From Candidatus Saccharibacteria bacterium UBA6575 (lineage in GTDB: Bacteria > Patescibacteriota > Saccharimonadia > Saccharimonadales > Saccharimonadaceae): a DNA stretch of 7,032 bases. Made by a program: the position numbers and the translations under genes. Positions 5,966-7,032 of this stretch are shown here, piece by piece. The notes beneath the pieces were generated by a model. The model was given only the letters and a program-made list of their open reading frames with translations, was not told the origin of the DNA and did no database searches. The stretch lies in the NCBI GenBank assembly GCA_002434005.1, contig DJJF01000038.1, positions 1 through 7,032 on the forward strand. Reading direction: 5' to 3'. How positions within the stretch are numbered: the first letter of the stretch is position 1; each line of letters opens with the position of its first letter.

Positions 5966-6261
5966 CGCTGCTTCAGTTGTGCCTGCTGGATATACGCGTT
6001 TGGACTCATATTAAACAACTCGTACTCTCTTTCGTATTTTCGGAGGTTCCGAGTGTTCCAGAATATGATGATCGGATTGATGAGCAGTGAAAGCGTGCTC
6101 CACCAACCTACAAGTGCATTGTACACGTTTATATCTTTAGTCTTCTTCCGTACAGCTTCTGGATCCCCACGCAGTCGCATAGATCGTTGGTGCCAACCCA
6201 GAAGTAATCCAGTATGCCGTCTTATTACGAGAACTGGCGCATACATGTACTGATCTTTCAT
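5962..6261 (-). CDS. Small protein with one predicted membrane helix, function unknown
   Basis: I do not recognise this 99-residue protein. It has a basic N-terminal part (YAPVLVIRRHTGLLLGWHQR at 7-26, then RLRGDPEAVRKKTKD), one or one long hydrophobic segment at about 47-68 (VYNALVGWWSTLSLLINPII) and a charged C-terminal part (RNLRKYEREYELFNMSPNAY followed by QQAQLKQR). By the positive-inside rule both ends are rich in Lys/Arg, so the topology is unclear and a re-entrant or hairpin helix is possible. It is read as real because it fills the space between dnaK and the convergent gene exactly, has a plausible membrane helix and a coherent composition. It begins about 15 nt after the hairpin that follows dnaK and ends with its stop sharing TTAA with the opposing gene. 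An in-frame Met at residue 6 is an alternative start. No Shine-Dalgarno sequence is seen. Confidence 0.7.
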   Translation of the reverse strand: MKDQYMYAPVLVIRRHTGLLLGWHQRSMRLRGDPEAVRKKTKDINVYNALVGWWSTLSLLINPIIIFWNTRNLRKYEREYELFNMSPNAYIQQAQLKQR

Positions 6262-6270
6262 GACTTACTT

Positions 6271-6299
6271 AAAATATAAAGTTGCCACTTACGCGGCAA
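6271..6299 (-). promoter_or_regulatory. Possible promoter of the 99-codon gene inside the dnaK terminator
   Basis: TTGCCG (6299-6294, 4 of 6 matches), a 17-nt spacer and TATTTT (6276-6271) lie on the minus strand; TATATT (6278-6273) is an alternative -10. Transcription would begin within about 5 nt of the ATG at 6261. The region is AT-rich and overlaps the hairpin, so a chance match is quite possible, and read-through from dnaK is the simple alternative. Confidence 0.3.
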
Positions 6300-6305
6300 C
6301 TTTAT
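6276..6305 (-). terminator. Hairpin terminator directly after dnaK
   Basis: The two arms ATAAAGTTGCC (6276-6286) and GGCAACTTTAT (6295-6305) form a perfect 11-bp stem around an 8-nt loop. On the minus strand it begins at the base right after the dnaK stop codon (6308-6306) and is followed by a short ATTTTAA run. The U tract is poor, so termination may be partial and the 99-codon gene could receive read-through transcripts. Confidence 0.65.
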
Positions 6306-7032
6306 TTACTTCTTTTCTTTTTCGTCGACGACTTCGCCTTCTACAGGCTCGCTCTTATCAGACTTTTTGTCTTCACCCTCTTCGGAAGCAGGTGCCTCTT
6401 CCTTAGCGGCTTCTTCGTACATCTTAGCGCCGATTGGCATAATAGTGTCTGTCAGCTTTTTAGCTGCAGCTTCGAGAGCATCTTTGTCAGCTGAATCGTC
6501 AGCTTGAACTTTTTTAGCTTCAGCGACAGCGTCTTCGATCACCTTCTTATCCTCATCGCTAATCTTTTCAAATTCCGATGGCATTTTTTCGGCTTGGTAA
6601 ATACCGTTTTCGAGCGCATTGCGGGCATCAACCGACTCACGCTTCTTCTTGTCTTCATCGGCATGCGCTTCAGCTTCTTTTTGCGCTTTTTCAATGTCCT
6701 CTTTGCTCATGTTGCCAGAGTCTTGAATGGTGACAGAGTTTTCTTTACCAGTACCCTTGTCTTTTGCAGTAACATTCAAAATTCCGTTTGCATCAAGGCT
6801 AAAGGTAACTTCAATTTGTGGAACGCCACGTGGAGCGGGTGCAATTCCGTCAAGTACAAAGCGACCCAGAGACTTATTGTCAGCTGACATTTCGCGCTCA
6901 CCCTGCAATACGTGAATTTCAACTTGCGGCTGGTTATCAGCGGCGGTACTAAAAGTCTCCGACTTTGAAGTTGGAATAGTAGTGTTTCGTTCAATCAGCT
7001 TGGTGGTTACGCCACCCATAGTTTCAATACCA
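6306..7032 (-). CDS. dnaK: DnaK (Hsp70) chaperone, C-terminal part only
   Basis: DnaK is the ATP-driven Hsp70 chaperone that works with DnaJ and GrpE. About 241 codons are visible; the ATPase domain and the true start lie past the right edge. The visible part opens with GIETMGGVTTKLIERNTTIP, the start of the substrate-binding beta domain, and continues with STAADNQPQVEIHVLQGERE, FVLDGIAPAPRGVPQIEVTF and NGILNVTAKDKGTGKENSVT, all nearly identical to the family. The helical lid follows (MSKEDIEKAQKEAEAHADED onward), then a disordered acidic Glu/Ala/Lys tail ending EGEVVDEKEKK, comparable to the EEVKDKK-type end of proteobacterial DnaK. The Met at 7019 is internal, not a start. The gene ends right before the hairpin at 6276-6305. 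dnaJ does not follow directly, although it lies downstream on the same strand. Confidence 0.97.
   Translation of the reverse strand, partial: GIETMGGVTTKLIERNTTIPTSKSETFSTAADNQPQVEIHVLQGEREMSADNKSLGRFVLDGIAPAPRGVPQIEVTFSLDANGILNVTAKDKGTGKENSVTIQDSGNMSKEDIEKAQKEAEAHADEDKKKRESVDARNALENGIYQAEKMPSEFEKISDEDKKVIEDAVAEAKKVQADDSADKDALEAAAKKLTDTIMPIGAKMYEEAAKEEAPASEEGEDKKSDKSEPVEGEVVDEKEKK

Noticed and set aside
6504..6887. 127-codon open frame on the plus strand rich in Phe and Leu
   Set aside because: It is antisense to the dnaK lid region; Phe/Leu richness is the expected reverse complement of Lys/Glu codons.

Overview
The window looks like chromosomal DNA from a bacterium with a small genome. It is probably a member of the Candidate Phyla Radiation, and the style of DnaJ, DnaK and GtrA best fits Saccharibacteria (TM7). 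That placement comes from protein character recognised by eye, not from a search. Base composition is moderate, gaps between genes are very short (the longest is 114 bp), neighbouring genes overlap by a few bases, and TGA is used as a stop (end of the rimB-like gene), so the standard bacterial code fits. No mobile element, CRISPR array, tRNA or rRNA gene was seen.

Layout from the right edge: the 3' part of dnaK enters on the minus strand (6306-7032) and is followed immediately by an 11-bp perfect hairpin. Next is a 99-codon minus-strand gene for a small one-helix membrane protein of unknown function (5962-6261). It converges with a plus-strand gene (4829-5965) for a probable (alpha/alpha)6-barrel glycosidase-like protein, and the two stop codons share the four bases TTAA. 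Divergent from the glycosidase-like gene, a minus-strand run carries an FAD-dependent GlcD-type oxidase (3103-4761), a GtrA-family membrane protein (2630-3103, joined by TAATG), dnaJ (1502-2596), a RimB-like retropepsin-fold protease (899-1387) and rimK (1-902, joined by ATGA; its end lies at or beyond the left edge).

Two themes stand out. First, regulation: dnaJ is preceded by a near-perfect CIRCE operator, the HrcA binding site. One arm of this operator contains the stop codon of gtrA, and the other contains an extended -10 box placed so close to the dnaJ start codon that the mRNA should be leaderless. Similar -10-like boxes 7-9 nt before the ATG, with no Shine-Dalgarno sequence, precede the oxidase, glycosidase-like and 99-codon genes, whereas the operon-internal rimK has a strong Shine-Dalgarno sequence. 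Second, function: the chaperone pair dnaK/dnaJ is split by about 3.7 kb of unrelated genes, and the rimB-rimK pair encodes a predicted writer and eraser of poly-glutamate tails on ribosomal protein S6, behind its own promoter. I found no clearly new multi-gene system. The most notable items are the compact CIRCE/promoter/stop-codon arrangement, the possible genome-wide leaderless architecture, and the unassigned glycosidase-like and small membrane proteins.
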